DNA from: Yersinia intermedia | Lineage (GTDB): Bacteria; Pseudomonadota; Gammaproteobacteria; Enterobacterales; Enterobacteriaceae | Reading direction: 5' to 3' | NCBI RefSeq assembly: GCF_900635455.1 | Contig: NZ_LR134116.1 | Span: 3,038,001-3,102,000 of the forward strand | Length of the DNA: 64,000 nucleotides | In this document: one piece after another, positions 46,082 through 55,136 of the stretch | How the letters are laid out: each line of letters begins with the position of its first letter | Position numbering within the stretch: the stretch's first letter is position 1 | Position numbers and translations under genes: made by a program | Notes under the pieces: model-generated | What the model was told of the DNA's origin: nothing | The model's database searches: none | Seen by the model: only the letters and a program-made list of their open reading frames with translations

Positions 46082-46987
46082 TCAGCTATTCATCTTACTA
46101 TTATTGGGGGATTGATAAAGAGCAATATCCTCACCAATAATGTATTTTCTGCGTAATATGGCTGATATATTATCCATAATCATAACAATCACAACCATAA
46201 TTAAGGTAATAAACATCACGACATCCCAGTTCCATAAGCGCATATTCTCGGCATAAACCAAACCAATCCCTCCGGCCCCGACAAAACCTAATACTGCAGC
46301 GGAACGCGTATTGGACTCGATTTGATAAAGACTTAACGCCAACAGTGTTGGAAAAGACTGCGTGAAAATGCCAAAGCGGTGTTTTTGTAGTGCATTTGCG
46401 CCCATGGCAGCCAGACCTTGATTAGGTGATTTATCAACAGCCTCATGTCCTTCGGCATAGAGTTTACCCAGCAACCCCATATCTTGCATGATAATAGCTA
46501 ACACCCCCGCAAGTGGCCCCATCCCAACGGCACGAACAAAAATCAACCCCCAAATGGCCATATCGATACCACGAAAAATATCTAAAAAGCGCCGAATCAT
46601 AAAGGAAACAATACGTAATCCCGGTGTCGACATGACGTTGCGTGCGGCCAGGAACGATAACGGTAACGCCAGTACCGTCGCGGTTAAGGTTCCTGCAAAT
46701 ACAATTGCCAAGGTAATAAATATCTGACTGAAATAGTATTTAAAGGGCCAATTGATAAAATCATGCCAAACAAACATACGCAAAAAATAGCGACTTATTT
46801 GCTGGCTGCCATTAGCAAATGTCAGCCAAGGGATACCAAAAACTTTGAAGAAAAACAGATAGTATAAAAAAATACCGATAGTAATAGCGGTAACTAACCT
46901 GATATATCGTTTTTGCTGTAAGAAAAACTGCGGATGTTGCTGTTTTAGAGCTAATATCTGTGTCGGTGTTAAATGATGAGTTAACAT
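46082..46987 (-). CDS. phnE: Phosphonate ABC transporter permease PhnE (second copy)
   Basis: A 301-residue inner-membrane permease with about six hydrophobic segments and the EAA-type loop MGANALQKHRFGIFTQSFPTLLALSLYQIESNTRSAAVLGFVGAGGIG. It is paralogous to the upstream phnE, and both copies share the NxRxxxxLGxVGAGGIG block. Many proteobacterial phn transporters have such paired permeases. Its ATG overlaps the previous stop by one base (TAATG). Last gene of phnCDEE. Confidence 0.9.
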   Translation of the reverse strand: MLTHHLTPTQILALKQQHPQFFLQQKRYIRLVTAITIGIFLYYLFFFKVFGIPWLTFANGSQQISRYFLRMFVWHDFINWPFKYYFSQIFITLAIVFAGTLTATVLALPLSFLAARNVMSTPGLRIVSFMIRRFLDIFRGIDMAIWGLIFVRAVGMGPLAGVLAIIMQDMGLLGKLYAEGHEAVDKSPNQGLAAMGANALQKHRFGIFTQSFPTLLALSLYQIESNTRSAAVLGFVGAGGIGLVYAENMRLWNWDVVMFITLIMVVIVMIMDNISAILRRKYIIGEDIALYQSPNNSKMNS

Positions 46988-47850
46988 TATGAAGCTCCTT
47001 CCACAACACGCTGACGTAATTTACCCGAGGCGTAATCCAACAGCGATACCACAATAATAATCAGCAGCAATGTCATGCTCACCTGATCATAGCGGTCCAA
47101 CTTTATTGACGTCATCAACTCCTGCCCAATCCCGCCAGCGCCAACCAGCCCTAAAATGGTCGATTGGCGGAAATTTATCTCCAGGCGCATAAAGCTATAG
47201 GAGAGAAATATCGGTTTTACCTGCGGCCACAGCGCAAAACGCATTCGTTGTAATTTACCCGCACCACAAGCGGCCAGCCCACGGACCGGTTTATCAGATG
47301 CTGTTTCAAGTGATTCATAGAACAACTTAGTCAGGCTGCCAATAGTATGTAATGCCAGCGCCAGAAAACCGGGGATTGCCCCGATACCAAAGGCCATAAC
47401 AAACATCACTGCCCATGCCAATTCCGGCATGGTGCGTAAAAATGCTACGAAAGTTCGAATAGATAACCGTAACCAAGGCGGGCTTTGAGTATTATTTGCA
47501 GCCAGAAAGGCCAAGATAACCGCAACCACCACGGATAAAATAGTAGATGCCACTGCTAATTGCAGCGTTTCCCAAATCAGCGGCAACTGAATAGGTAACC
47601 GATAACCCCAATAAGCCAGAGAGCCCTCCGTGTGACCATCTGCGAATAAATTGTGCCAATGGAGTACGGGTATCGTTTCAGCTAGATAATCAAAGAAATG
47701 CGGAATAGAAATAAAAACAGTATGCAAATTAAACTCAGCAATACTTCCAGCACCAAGATAAATAATTGCCAGCGTTAATGACCAAATCAACGTCTCACGT
47801 TTCTGTTTACTACGAATTTGCTGATAGTAGTGGTTAAAATCAGTATTCAA
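46987..47850 (-). CDS. phnE: Phosphonate ABC transporter permease PhnE (first copy)
   Basis: A 287-residue inner-membrane permease. Key block: PVRGLAACGAGKLQRMRFALWPQVKPIFLSYSFMRLEINFRQSTILGLVGAGGIGQEL. It would form a heterodimer with the second PhnE. It begins 69 bp after phnD. The substrate could be phosphonate, phosphite or another phosphorus compound; no phn C-P lyase genes lie beside it. Confidence 0.92.
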   Translation of the reverse strand: MNTDFNHYYQQIRSKQKRETLIWSLTLAIIYLGAGSIAEFNLHTVFISIPHFFDYLAETIPVLHWHNLFADGHTEGSLAYWGYRLPIQLPLIWETLQLAVASTILSVVVAVILAFLAANNTQSPPWLRLSIRTFVAFLRTMPELAWAVMFVMAFGIGAIPGFLALALHTIGSLTKLFYESLETASDKPVRGLAACGAGKLQRMRFALWPQVKPIFLSYSFMRLEINFRQSTILGLVGAGGIGQELMTSIKLDRYDQVSMTLLLIIIVVSLLDYASGKLRQRVVEGAS

Positions 47851-47919
47851 AATAAGCTACCACCTAAAAGCAATAGCTCCGGCAAGCCAGAGCTATTTTG
47901 TTTTATCCGCCGGACCGAA

Positions 47920-48849
47920 TTAACGATCACCTTTAGTTAATTCACGCTTCATATCAATGATCGTTTGATACTCACTGAGGGATGTTTCGCCAATATGCTG
48001 TTTGCCACCCATTGCTTTAATAAAGCAACCATGATCTTCTTTATCCAGTTTTTTAACCGCAGCCACTAATTGCGCTTTAAACTCAGGCGGTAATGCGCTG
48101 CGGACGAGAATCGGGCCATTGGGGATCAATGGCGACTGCCAGATGATACGGATCTGTTTCATTAAATCCGGGTGATCCATGCGAATCATGCGCGTAAATG
48201 CACCACTGGTGTAACCGGTGTTATAGTCACCTATCATTGAAGCCCAGGTGACTGCACCGGCAAATTGCCCATTAATAACGCCCAGAATATCTTGCTCATG
48301 ACCACCAGAGAATGTCACGCTAGAGAAGAAGTTGTTATATTTGTTATCTGGTGTCCCACCAAGTTTCTGTTTAAAGCTTTGATTAGGGATCAGGAAACCG
48401 GAGGTGGAATCTGGGTCAGCAAAACCAAATGCTTTACCTTTCAAATCTTCAATTTTCTGATAAGGGCTATCAGCTTTTACAACAACAACAGAGTGATAAC
48501 CGCGTGATTTGTCAGTATCATCGATAGCAATACCTACAATATCAACGGCTTTAGGATCTTTGATATAAACAGAGGCAAAAGAAGAAGGCGACATACTTAA
48601 TACCAAATCAATCTTCCCACCCAATAAACCTTGTATTACGCCAGAATAATCGGAGGCATTATGTAGGTTTGTTTTTACATTTAACTCTTTATCTAAAAAT
48701 TCTTTGACACACATATTATCGCCAATTTGTTGTGTCGCATTCTGCCCGCCAAGAATACCCAGATTAATTTCTTTTGGTGCATCCGCTGCTGTAGCATTAA
48801 AAACTATCAAACTTGCCACTAATGAGGTAAGACAAAATACTTTTTTCAT
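47920..48849 (-). CDS. phnD: Phosphonate ABC transporter substrate-binding protein PhnD
   Basis: A 309-residue periplasmic binding protein with signal peptide ending at NATAADA. The PhnD fold features INLGILGGQNATQQIGD, DYSGVIQGLLGGKIDLVLSMSPSSFASVY, GYHSVVVVKADSPYQKIEDLKGKAFGFADPDSTSGFLIP and HEQDILGVINGQFAGAVTWA. The DPDSTSG loop is the usual phosphonate-binding segment. It lies 36 bp after phnC. Confidence 0.93.
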   Translation of the reverse strand: MKKVFCLTSLVASLIVFNATAADAPKEINLGILGGQNATQQIGDNMCVKEFLDKELNVKTNLHNASDYSGVIQGLLGGKIDLVLSMSPSSFASVYIKDPKAVDIVGIAIDDTDKSRGYHSVVVVKADSPYQKIEDLKGKAFGFADPDSTSGFLIPNQSFKQKLGGTPDNKYNNFFSSVTFSGGHEQDILGVINGQFAGAVTWASMIGDYNTGYTSGAFTRMIRMDHPDLMKQIRIIWQSPLIPNGPILVRSALPPEFKAQLVAAVKKLDKEDHGCFIKAMGGKQHIGETSLSEYQTIIDMKRELTKGDR

Positions 48850-48885
48850 TAAAATAACCTATTCGGATAAAGGGATAAGTGGGGA

Positions 48886-49722
48886 TTAATGCAAAAGCTC
48901 GGTGGACTCGTCACTGTAAATATTTTGAATAATAGAATCATTCAGCATTGAGGGATGACCATCAAAGATAATCCGTCCATGGGCAATGCCAATCACTCGG
49001 GTACAATAGTCTTTCACTAAATCGACAGAATGTAAGTTCACGACTACCGCAATATCGTTTTCACTTATTTTCTGTAATGTATTCATAATGCGGGTGGTGT
49101 TTTTCGGATCCAAAGATGCGACGGGTTCATCAGCTAATAGTATTTTGGGGTTTTGCATCATGGCGCGGCAGATGGCCACCCGTTGCATTTGACCACCAGA
49201 GAGATTCTCGGCACGCTGCAACGCATGAGGTAACATATTAAGCCATTGTAATAGCTCAATTGCCCTGGCCCGGTCTTCATCAGCAAATATTTTGAAAAAT
49301 GATTTAAACGTGGAGGTATAACTCAGGCGGCCTAATAAAACATTAGTTATCACATCAAGACGGGGTACCAAACAGAAATCTTGAAAAATCATGCCGCATT
49401 TTGCGCGCCATTTACGCATCTGCTTGGTTGTTAATGCCGTAATATTTTGCGTATCACCATTATCATGATAATTTATGATTTCACCGGCACTGCTGGGAAT
49501 TGTGCCATTTAAAACATGTAATAATGTTGATTTACCGGCACCTGAGCGGCCAATAATTGCGACAAATTCACCAGCATGAAGCTCAAAATTTATATCATCC
49601 AAAACGCGGTGTTGAGATTTGTAAGCTTTAACTAATCCTTTAACGGCAAGTACCTTCTTACGCGGTTCTTGCACCGCAGCCGGATAGTCAGCCACAGTGA
49701 ATTTACGTAATGCCTGGCCCAT
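48886..49722 (-). CDS. phnC: Phosphonate ABC transporter ATP-binding protein PhnC
   Basis: A 278-residue ATPase: Walker [31 protein letters not shown], signature LSGGQMQR, Walker [14 protein letters not shown], switch NLHSVDL. The NLHSVD switch and VASLDP are typical of PhnC. First gene of phnCDEE, behind a Pho box. Confidence 0.93.
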   Translation of the reverse strand: MGQALRKFTVADYPAAVQEPRKKVLAVKGLVKAYKSQHRVLDDINFELHAGEFVAIIGRSGAGKSTLLHVLNGTIPSSAGEIINYHDNGDTQNITALTTKQMRKWRAKCGMIFQDFCLVPRLDVITNVLLGRLSYTSTFKSFFKIFADEDRARAIELLQWLNMLPHALQRAENLSGGQMQRVAICRAMMQNPKILLADEPVASLDPKNTTRIMNTLQKISENDIAVVVNLHSVDLVKDYCTRVIGIAHGRIIFDGHPSMLNDSIIQNIYSDESTELLH

Positions 49723-49783
49723 AACATGTCTCTCAGATTGCCTGTCGTCATGAGCTATTAACGGATAGTTCTATTGCATCTTG

Positions 49784-49812
49784 ATGAAAGTTTTATGAGA
49801 GAAAGGTGACAA
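49784..49812 (-). promoter_or_regulatory. Pho box (three PhoB half-sites) upstream of phnCDEE
   Basis: On the minus strand three 7-bp half-sites occur at exact 11-bp spacing: TTGTCAC-CTTT-CTCTCAT-AAAA-CTTTCAT. The PhoB consensus is CTGTCAT-N4-CTGTCAT. The array ends ~61 bp before the phnC ATG, where a -35 region would lie. This predicts induction by phosphate starvation. Confidence 0.78.
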
Positions 49813-49828
49813 AAAATAGCCACCTTTC
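49801..49828 (-). terminator. Hairpin between yeaQ and phnC
   Basis: GAAAGGTG / CACCTTTC with a 12-nt loop, ~37 bp past the yeaQ stop. It overlaps the first Pho half-site. Only a short T-rich tail follows, so it is a weak terminator at best. Confidence 0.45.
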
Positions 49829-49864
49829 TTATATTTTACTCAATTACAGGATATTGATGAGTAT

Positions 49865-50113
49865 CTAACTTCTTAATTTACGGTAGACAAATAGCACGAC
49901 CAGTGAACCGACAACCGCCACGACAAAGCTACCAAAATTAAACCCATCAACTCTCCCCATACCAAAGAAGGTGCTAATATACCCTCCCACCAGGGCACCG
50001 ACTACACCGAGAATAACGGTCATAATAAAGCCACCTCCATCCTCTCCGGGCATAATCCATTTAGCCAAAATACCGGCGATAAGACCAAAAATAATCCAAG
50101 ATAGTATGCCCAT
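49865..50113 (-). CDS. yeaQ: GlsB/YeaQ/YmgE family stress-response membrane protein
   Basis: An 82-residue transglycosylase-associated (DUF-type) small membrane protein with three hydrophobic segments. It is nearly identical to E. coli YeaQ: MGILSWIIFGLIAGILAKWIMPG, DGGGFIMTVILGVVGALVGGYIST, VDGFNFGSFVVAVVGS. The ATG at 50113 follows GGAGG with 5-bp spacing; the GTG two codons earlier overlaps this site. Family members are stress induced; the mechanism is unknown. Confidence 0.92.
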   Translation of the reverse strand: MGILSWIIFGLIAGILAKWIMPGEDGGGFIMTVILGVVGALVGGYISTFFGMGRVDGFNFGSFVVAVVGSLVVLFVYRKLRS

Positions 50114-50319
50114 AAACACCTCCGTAAAATTAATATTTGCTGCTAACTGGTTTGACTACCCACTGTTTTGATCCGCCTTTCAGCTTTGCGTTCAATCTTA
50201 AACACAGGTCTCAGGTAAACATAACGAGCTTAACCTGACAGTCTTAAAGCAGCTAACATCATTAAGTTAAGACCCGATTAACAAAATCTGCAAATCAGAC
50301 CAGCTAAGTTCAACGCAGA

Positions 50320-51423
50320 TCAAATAACCGGCTGTCGCGGCGAAAATATATGATTAACCCCTTGTTGTTTCAGTTTTTTCAACAAATCATATCCACCATT
50401 CGGCCCACTGTGGGCAAACTCTCGTTCACTCGTAAAGACAGGGCTGACCCAATACATATTAACCGGATCACCTTGTTGGTAAGGGAGCGTCAGATTATCT
50501 GCATCTGCATATAATGCTGATGATAAAATATAACCTTCATAACCCTGAGGGGCGACAGCCGATTCAAGTGTATGCCCTTCGCCAAGCCAAGTTATTTTAC
50601 TCCAGGGAACATGAGCGAATCCCGCCAGTGCGCTGGCCATGTTGATAGCGTTGTCCTCATTAATATATTGGCTATCAATTGCAATCGCCATTTCCAGACG
50701 CCGGTATTGGGTCGCATCATCATTGAATAATATTTCAACCCACGGTTGAGGACGAATACTGACACCTAATGTCAGAAAATAATATATTCCTTCTTTCTCA
50801 TGCTGGGAGATAGCCATTGGCGGCCATGTTCCCTGATCGATAGCATAATATTTCACCGATGGGCCAAAGTGCTGTTCATAACGCTGCATATAGTCAGCTT
50901 GCAAGGCAGGCCACGGATTCCCTTCTTCCTGTTGCCAGATCCGCCAAAATTGACGGGTATTTTGCGCACTGGCATATTGCGTATTAGTCGACGCTGATCC
51001 GAGGGGTAATGTCAGTGGATTATCTTTAATACAACTGGCGGAATAGCTAATGGAGTGATCAATATAGAGGCTCCAGCCAGGAATAATCGCCAGCAATTGC
51101 CCCTGATACCACAATGCTGCACCGTCGTCACTTTCAGACCAGACTATGGTAATAAACTGCGCATCCAATTCCGCCTCACCCGCCACATTACGGCAAAATT
51201 CTGCGGCTAATCGTGGGGCCAATCCTTGCTCAAGAGCGGAATTATCCGCCGATTGTGGCGCAGCAACCAGATTTCTCACCCAGCAGGCACGCACGGGGAA
51301 ACGCTCCTCAAATGCCTCCTGCGGATAAATATAGAAGTAGACTACCCGATTATCCTGTTGCACCACGGCAACCAATGTCTGGTTTTCATTACTGACTTCG
51401 GCCAGCACCTCAGATTCTTTCAT
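50320..51423 (-). CDS. Suppressor of fused (SUFU) domain protein
   Basis: A 367-residue soluble protein whose C-terminal half fits the SUFU family: YMQRYEQHFGPSVKYYAI, GIYYFLTLGVSIRPQP, RRLEMAIAI, DNAINMASALAGFAHVPWSKITWLGEGHTLE. The N-terminal half (1-170) is less clear and may be a separate domain. Bacterial SUFU proteins are often found as immunity proteins of polymorphic toxins, but no toxin gene is adjacent. It is monocistronic between yeaQ and yajD. Confidence 0.78.
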   Translation of the reverse strand: MKESEVLAEVSNENQTLVAVVQQDNRVVYFYIYPQEAFEERFPVRACWVRNLVAAPQSADNSALEQGLAPRLAAEFCRNVAGEAELDAQFITIVWSESDDGAALWYQGQLLAIIPGWSLYIDHSISYSASCIKDNPLTLPLGSASTNTQYASAQNTRQFWRIWQQEEGNPWPALQADYMQRYEQHFGPSVKYYAIDQGTWPPMAISQHEKEGIYYFLTLGVSIRPQPWVEILFNDDATQYRRLEMAIAIDSQYINEDNAINMASALAGFAHVPWSKITWLGEGHTLESAVAPQGYEGYILSSALYADADNLTLPYQQGDPVNMYWVSPVFTSEREFAHSGPNGGYDLLKKLKQQGVNHIFSPRQPVI

Positions 51424-51799
51424 ATCGCCTCAACTGTGTCGGCAAAGGGGGTCAGGCGAAACACACTGTATTGCCTGCCGTAAAATAAGCCTATTAGCGG
51501 GATACGGATAATCTCATGCTAATAACTTTAATGCTGATAATGTAAAACATGCCACGGTGTAGAACATGACATAGTGTAAAGCGTCTTATCCCTTTAAATC
51601 ATCAGCAAAAGTCTCAAAAATACGCCGAAAACGATTATTATTTGAATCCTATTTTTTATAATCGATTCAATATGTTTCCATTGTGCGCCAACGTGATTAT
51701 AGACGACCACCTGAATAACTATAACCAAATTGTTGATAGTCTACTGCCTGAATTCACGCTAAAATAAAGCCATTATTTCTTGTTGAATTGAAGGTTCAC
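51424..51799. other. Intergenic region upstream of yajD
   Basis: About 375 bp between divergent genes, AT-rich. No repeat, RNA gene or credible ORF is seen. Confidence 0.4.
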
Positions 51800-52141
51800 A
51801 TGGCATATATACCGAAGAATTACACCCGTTTGGAAAGTGGTTATCGGGAAAAAGCACTGAAAATTTTCCCGTGGGTTTGCGGTAAATGTTCACGGGAGTT
51901 TGTTTATTCCAATTTGCGAGAACTGACAGTTCACCATATTGATCATGATCACAGCAATAATCCAGAAGATGGCAGTAATTGGGAGATGTTATGCCTTTTT
52001 TGCCATGATCATGAGCATTCTAAATACACCGAAGCAGACCAATATGGCTCTACAGTAATTGCCGGGGATGACGCCCAGAATGATCAGGGGGTTGCTACCC
52101 ATAATCCATTCGCCAACCTTAAGTCTTTGATGAAGAAATAA
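51800..52141 (+). CDS. yajD: HNH endonuclease family protein YajD
   Basis: A 113-residue protein matching E. coli YajD (115). It has the HNH fold with zinc ligands: CGKC at 27-30, catalytic VHHIDHDH near 46-53, and CLFCHDHEHSKY near 73-85. It is predicted to cut nucleic acid, but no cellular substrate is known. The ATG at 51800 follows AAGG and gives the family N-terminus MAYIPKNYTRLESGYREKAL; the TTG four codons upstream is not needed. Confidence 0.93.
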   Translation: MAYIPKNYTRLESGYREKALKIFPWVCGKCSREFVYSNLRELTVHHIDHDHSNNPEDGSNWEMLCLFCHDHEHSKYTEADQYGSTVIAGDDAQNDQGVATHNPFANLKSLMKK

Positions 52142-52197
52142 CGCTGTGTGGCCGTGGTATGCGTATGCGACACGGCCGACATGACATCGCAACCGGA

Positions 52198-52737
52198 CTA
52201 AAAACCTAATAGCTGCCGGTAAGATTGAGTTTCTTGTTGTTGTGGCAGTAACCCTAATTTATCGGCTAACTGCTGGCATTCTACTTTAAGGCTATCCAGA
52301 GCCGTAGCATCATCGGTCATGATGGCTATTTCAGCAAAATCGCCAAGACCCGCCAAACTATCAACCGTGATATGAAACTTCCCGATAAAATAGATACTGC
52401 GGATTTTCTCAACAACAAATGCGGGCTGATAGCCTAACGTCACCAGCATGCTTTGCACCTTCGCTATATCCTCAATATTGCTGGCCTCACAGCGTTCAGT
52501 TCCCGGCCCTTTTACTATCCATAAACGGATACCTGACGGGTTCATCTCACGTAGCACCATACTGATCTGTTTAGCCGCTAAATCACCACCGTTGGCTTCC
52601 AGATAGATATCTTTTTCATTATTATTGAGGGTAAATGGCAATGCTTGATGTAATGCTAGTTTTTCATGTAAATGACTGATGTTCGATACATGGAACTTTA
52701 ACTCAACTTCATATTTACCAACAAAATGCTCACTCAT
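52198..52737 (-). CDS. cyaB: Class IV adenylate cyclase CyaB
   Basis: A 179-residue CYTH-fold protein equal in length and very close in sequence to the Y. pestis class IV adenylate cyclase. The signature ExExK is E10-V-E12-L-K14 (YEVELKF). Other tunnel residues lie in [44 protein letters not shown] and [13 protein letters not shown] SYRQLLGF. It makes cAMP from ATP in vitro in Y. pestis; the main cAMP source in Yersinia is the class I cyclase, so its role is unclear. Confidence 0.93.
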   Translation of the reverse strand: MSEHFVGKYEVELKFHVSNISHLHEKLALHQALPFTLNNNEKDIYLEANGGDLAAKQISMVLREMNPSGIRLWIVKGPGTERCEASNIEDIAKVQSMLVTLGYQPAFVVEKIRSIYFIGKFHITVDSLAGLGDFAEIAIMTDDATALDSLKVECQQLADKLGLLPQQQETQSYRQLLGF

Positions 52738-53076
52738 AAATACCTTACTAATCAGTGTAATTATTAAACCCGATCCTATACCTCATCATGTAACGATCAA
52801 AATATTTATCAGTATCCCGATGGGCCAACCTAACCTCAATACGCTGAATAACCGCCTGATTAATCATTAATGTTAGTAATGTTTAAACGACTAAAATGGT
52901 GAAGGTTGAAGACAATTTAAGCGCTAATAACGAGATGCAGCTCACAAAGTGTGCGATTTATCAGGAAACCCTTCCCTCCCTCATGTTTACTTCATGGCAT
53001 CCGCAGAACACGTTCATATTAACCTAATGCGGGTGAGCACTAATAAAAATCAATGCCATTACAGGGAGCGGCACCA
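52738..53076. other. cyaB-dld divergent intergenic region
   Basis: About 340 bp, AT-rich, with promoters for both genes. No other structure recognised. Confidence 0.4.
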
Positions 53077-54789
53077 ATGAATCAATCCAATGATGAAAAA
53101 ATGCAAGCCTTGCTGAACCAGTTACGGTTGATCGTGGGTGTGCGCTACTTGTTAACCGGCGAGCGGCAAACGGAGCGCTATCGCACAGGGTTTCGCTCTG
53201 GTGCGGGGTCTGCTCTTGCGGTGGTATTCCCCTCCACGTTATTACAGCAATGGCAGTTGCTACAAGCCTGTGTAGCCGCCGATACCATTGTTATCATGCA
53301 GGCTGCGAACACTGGACTGACAGAAGGCTCAACCCCCAGTGGTAATGATTATGATCGGCCAATTGTTATATTAAATACTTTGCGCCTCAATCAAATCCAA
53401 CTATTAAATGATGGGCAGCAGGTTATTGGTTTTCCCGGTAGTACCCTGAATCAGTTGGAGAAACGTCTGAAACCCTATGGCCGTGAACCTCATTCCGTCA
53501 TTGGGTCCTCGTGTATCGGTGCATCGGTGGTGGGTGGTATTTGTAATAACTCAGGGGGGTCATTGGTTCAAAGAGGGCCAGCCTACACCGAGATGGCACT
53601 ATACGCACAGATTGATGATCAAGGTAAGTTACAGTTAATAAATCATTTAGGGATTAACTTAGGCAATACACCAGAAGAGATTTTGCAACGGCTGGAACGG
53701 GGGAAATATCGTGCCAGCGATATTACACAGGGCACACAGCAAGCCTCAGATCATGAGTATGCCACGCGAGTAAGAGATATTGATGCGCCAACCCCTTCAC
53801 GCTTCAATGCCGACCCAAGACGGTTATTTGAAGCCTCAGGATGTGCCGGTAAATTGGCTGTATTTGCGGTGCGGCTCGATACTTTCCCCAGTGAAACACA
53901 GCAGCAAGTCTTTTATATCGGTACCAATCAAACTCAGGTATTAACTGAATTACGTCGTGCAATTTTACGTGATTTTAAACACCTGCCGATAGCCGGTGAG
54001 TACATGCATCGCGATATTTTTGATATCGCTGAAGTATACGGTAAAGATACCTTTGTTATGATAAACCGCATGGGCACCAATAATATGCCCCGTTTTTTTA
54101 CTCTAAAAGGTAAAATTGACGCTCGGCTTAGCAAAGTTCCTTTTCTAATCGACCATTTAACTGATCGGATAATGCAAGGCTTCAGCCAGGTATTGCCCAA
54201 TCATTTACCTAAGCGGATTAAGACATATCGGAGTAAATATGAGCACCATCTGATGCTTAAAATGTCAGGTGCAGGTATTCCTGAAGCACAGCAATTTTTG
54301 AAGGACTTTTTTGCGACAGCGGAAGGAAATTTCATTACATGTACCGCTGATGAAGGTAAGAAAGCATTTTTACACCGTTTTGCCGCAGCAGGTGCCGCCG
54401 TGCGCTATCACGCCATTCACGCCGACAAAGTGGAGGATATTCTGGCTCTCGATATTGCTCTACCGCGTAATGAAGAACAGTGGTTTGAGACTCTTCCGGC
54501 AGAAATAGATCAATGCCTGGTCGCCAAGCTCTATTATGGTCATTTCTTGTGTCATGTTTTCCATCAAGACTATATCGTGAAGAAAGGTGTCGACACTCAG
54601 GCATTAAAACAAAAAATGCTGGCATTGCTCAATGACAAAGGTGCGGAATATCCGGCTGAACACAATGTGGGGCACCTCTATATAGCCAAACCTGCCTTGA
54701 AGAATTTTTACCAACAGATAGACCCAACTAACAGTTTTAATCCGGGGATTGGCAAGACCTCAAAACTTAAAAACTGGCAGAAAAAGTAA
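53077..54789 (+). CDS. dld: Quinone-dependent D-lactate dehydrogenase Dld
   Basis: A 570-residue peripheral membrane flavoprotein that oxidises D-lactate to pyruvate and reduces quinone. The FAD-binding domain (PCMH type) is N-terminal: QAANTGLTEGSTPSGNDYDRP, GFPGSTLNQLEKRLKPYGREPHSVIGSSCIGASVVGGICNNSGGSLVQRGPAYTE is a continuous family block near residues 130-185. The C-terminal cap has basic membrane-binding segments (HLPKRIKTYRSKYEHHL) and ends EHNVGHLY...DPTNSFNPGIGKTSK. The ATG at 53077 follows AGGGAG; length matches E. coli (571). Confidence 0.95.
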   Translation: MNQSNDEKMQALLNQLRLIVGVRYLLTGERQTERYRTGFRSGAGSALAVVFPSTLLQQWQLLQACVAADTIVIMQAANTGLTEGSTPSGNDYDRPIVILNTLRLNQIQLLNDGQQVIGFPGSTLNQLEKRLKPYGREPHSVIGSSCIGASVVGGICNNSGGSLVQRGPAYTEMALYAQIDDQGKLQLINHLGINLGNTPEEILQRLERGKYRASDITQGTQQASDHEYATRVRDIDAPTPSRFNADPRRLFEASGCAGKLAVFAVRLDTFPSETQQQVFYIGTNQTQVLTELRRAILRDFKHLPIAGEYMHRDIFDIAEVYGKDTFVMINRMGTNNMPRFFTLKGKIDARLSKVPFLIDHLTDRIMQGFSQVLPNHLPKRIKTYRSKYEHHLMLKMSGAGIPEAQQFLKDFFATAEGNFITCTADEGKKAFLHRFAAAGAAVRYHAIHADKVEDILALDIALPRNEEQWFETLPAEIDQCLVAKLYYGHFLCHVFHQDYIVKKGVDTQALKQKMLALLNDKGAEYPAEHNVGHLYIAKPALKNFYQQIDPTNSFNPGIGKTSKLKNWQKK

Positions 54790-54957
54790 TATCACACAGA
54801 TACTGTGCTCCATATCAAGCCGATATTAGGCATTATCTGAATTCAAGCCCTCTATCTCCTGAATTCTGCCAAACAAACTATAGTCATAGTCTAGAGCCAA
54901 CGAGGTTGGTGCGGCTAACACATGTTAGTCGGTATTAAGCTAAATCTGGGAGACAGA

Positions 54958-55041
54958 ATGAAAATAATACTGTGGATTATCGCCATTATTTTTATTGTCG
55001 GTTTGCTGACGATTACTGGCGTGTTTAAATTAATTTTTTAA
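54958..55041 (+). CDS. yohP: Small inner-membrane protein YohP (27 residues)
   Basis: A 27-codon gene encoding MKIILWIIAIIFIVGL..., ending GVFKLIF. It matches E. coli YohP, a 27-residue inner-membrane protein, in length and ends (MKIILW...TGVFKMIF). A single hydrophobic helix fills almost all of it. The ribosome site GGGAGAC precedes the ATG. In E. coli yohP also lies close to pbpG and dld, which supports the assignment. Its function is unknown; E. coli YohP is known for membrane targeting via its mRNA and SRP. Confidence 0.9.
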   Translation: MKIILWIIAIIFIVGLLTITGVFKLIF

Positions 55042-55081
55042 TGTTTATCTGAGTGGTGTAAATATCACACCAGTACGTTAA

Positions 55082-55113
55082 GCAGAATTTGCAGGTCTGA
55101 CTGCAAATTCTGC
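55082..55113. terminator. Bidirectional hairpin between yohP and pbpG
   Basis: A perfect 12-bp stem (GCAGAATTTGCA / TGCAAATTCTGC) with an 8-nt loop, between two convergent genes. T-runs are short. Confidence 0.6.
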
Positions 55114-55136
55114 CATTTGAATACTGTTTTCTATAC

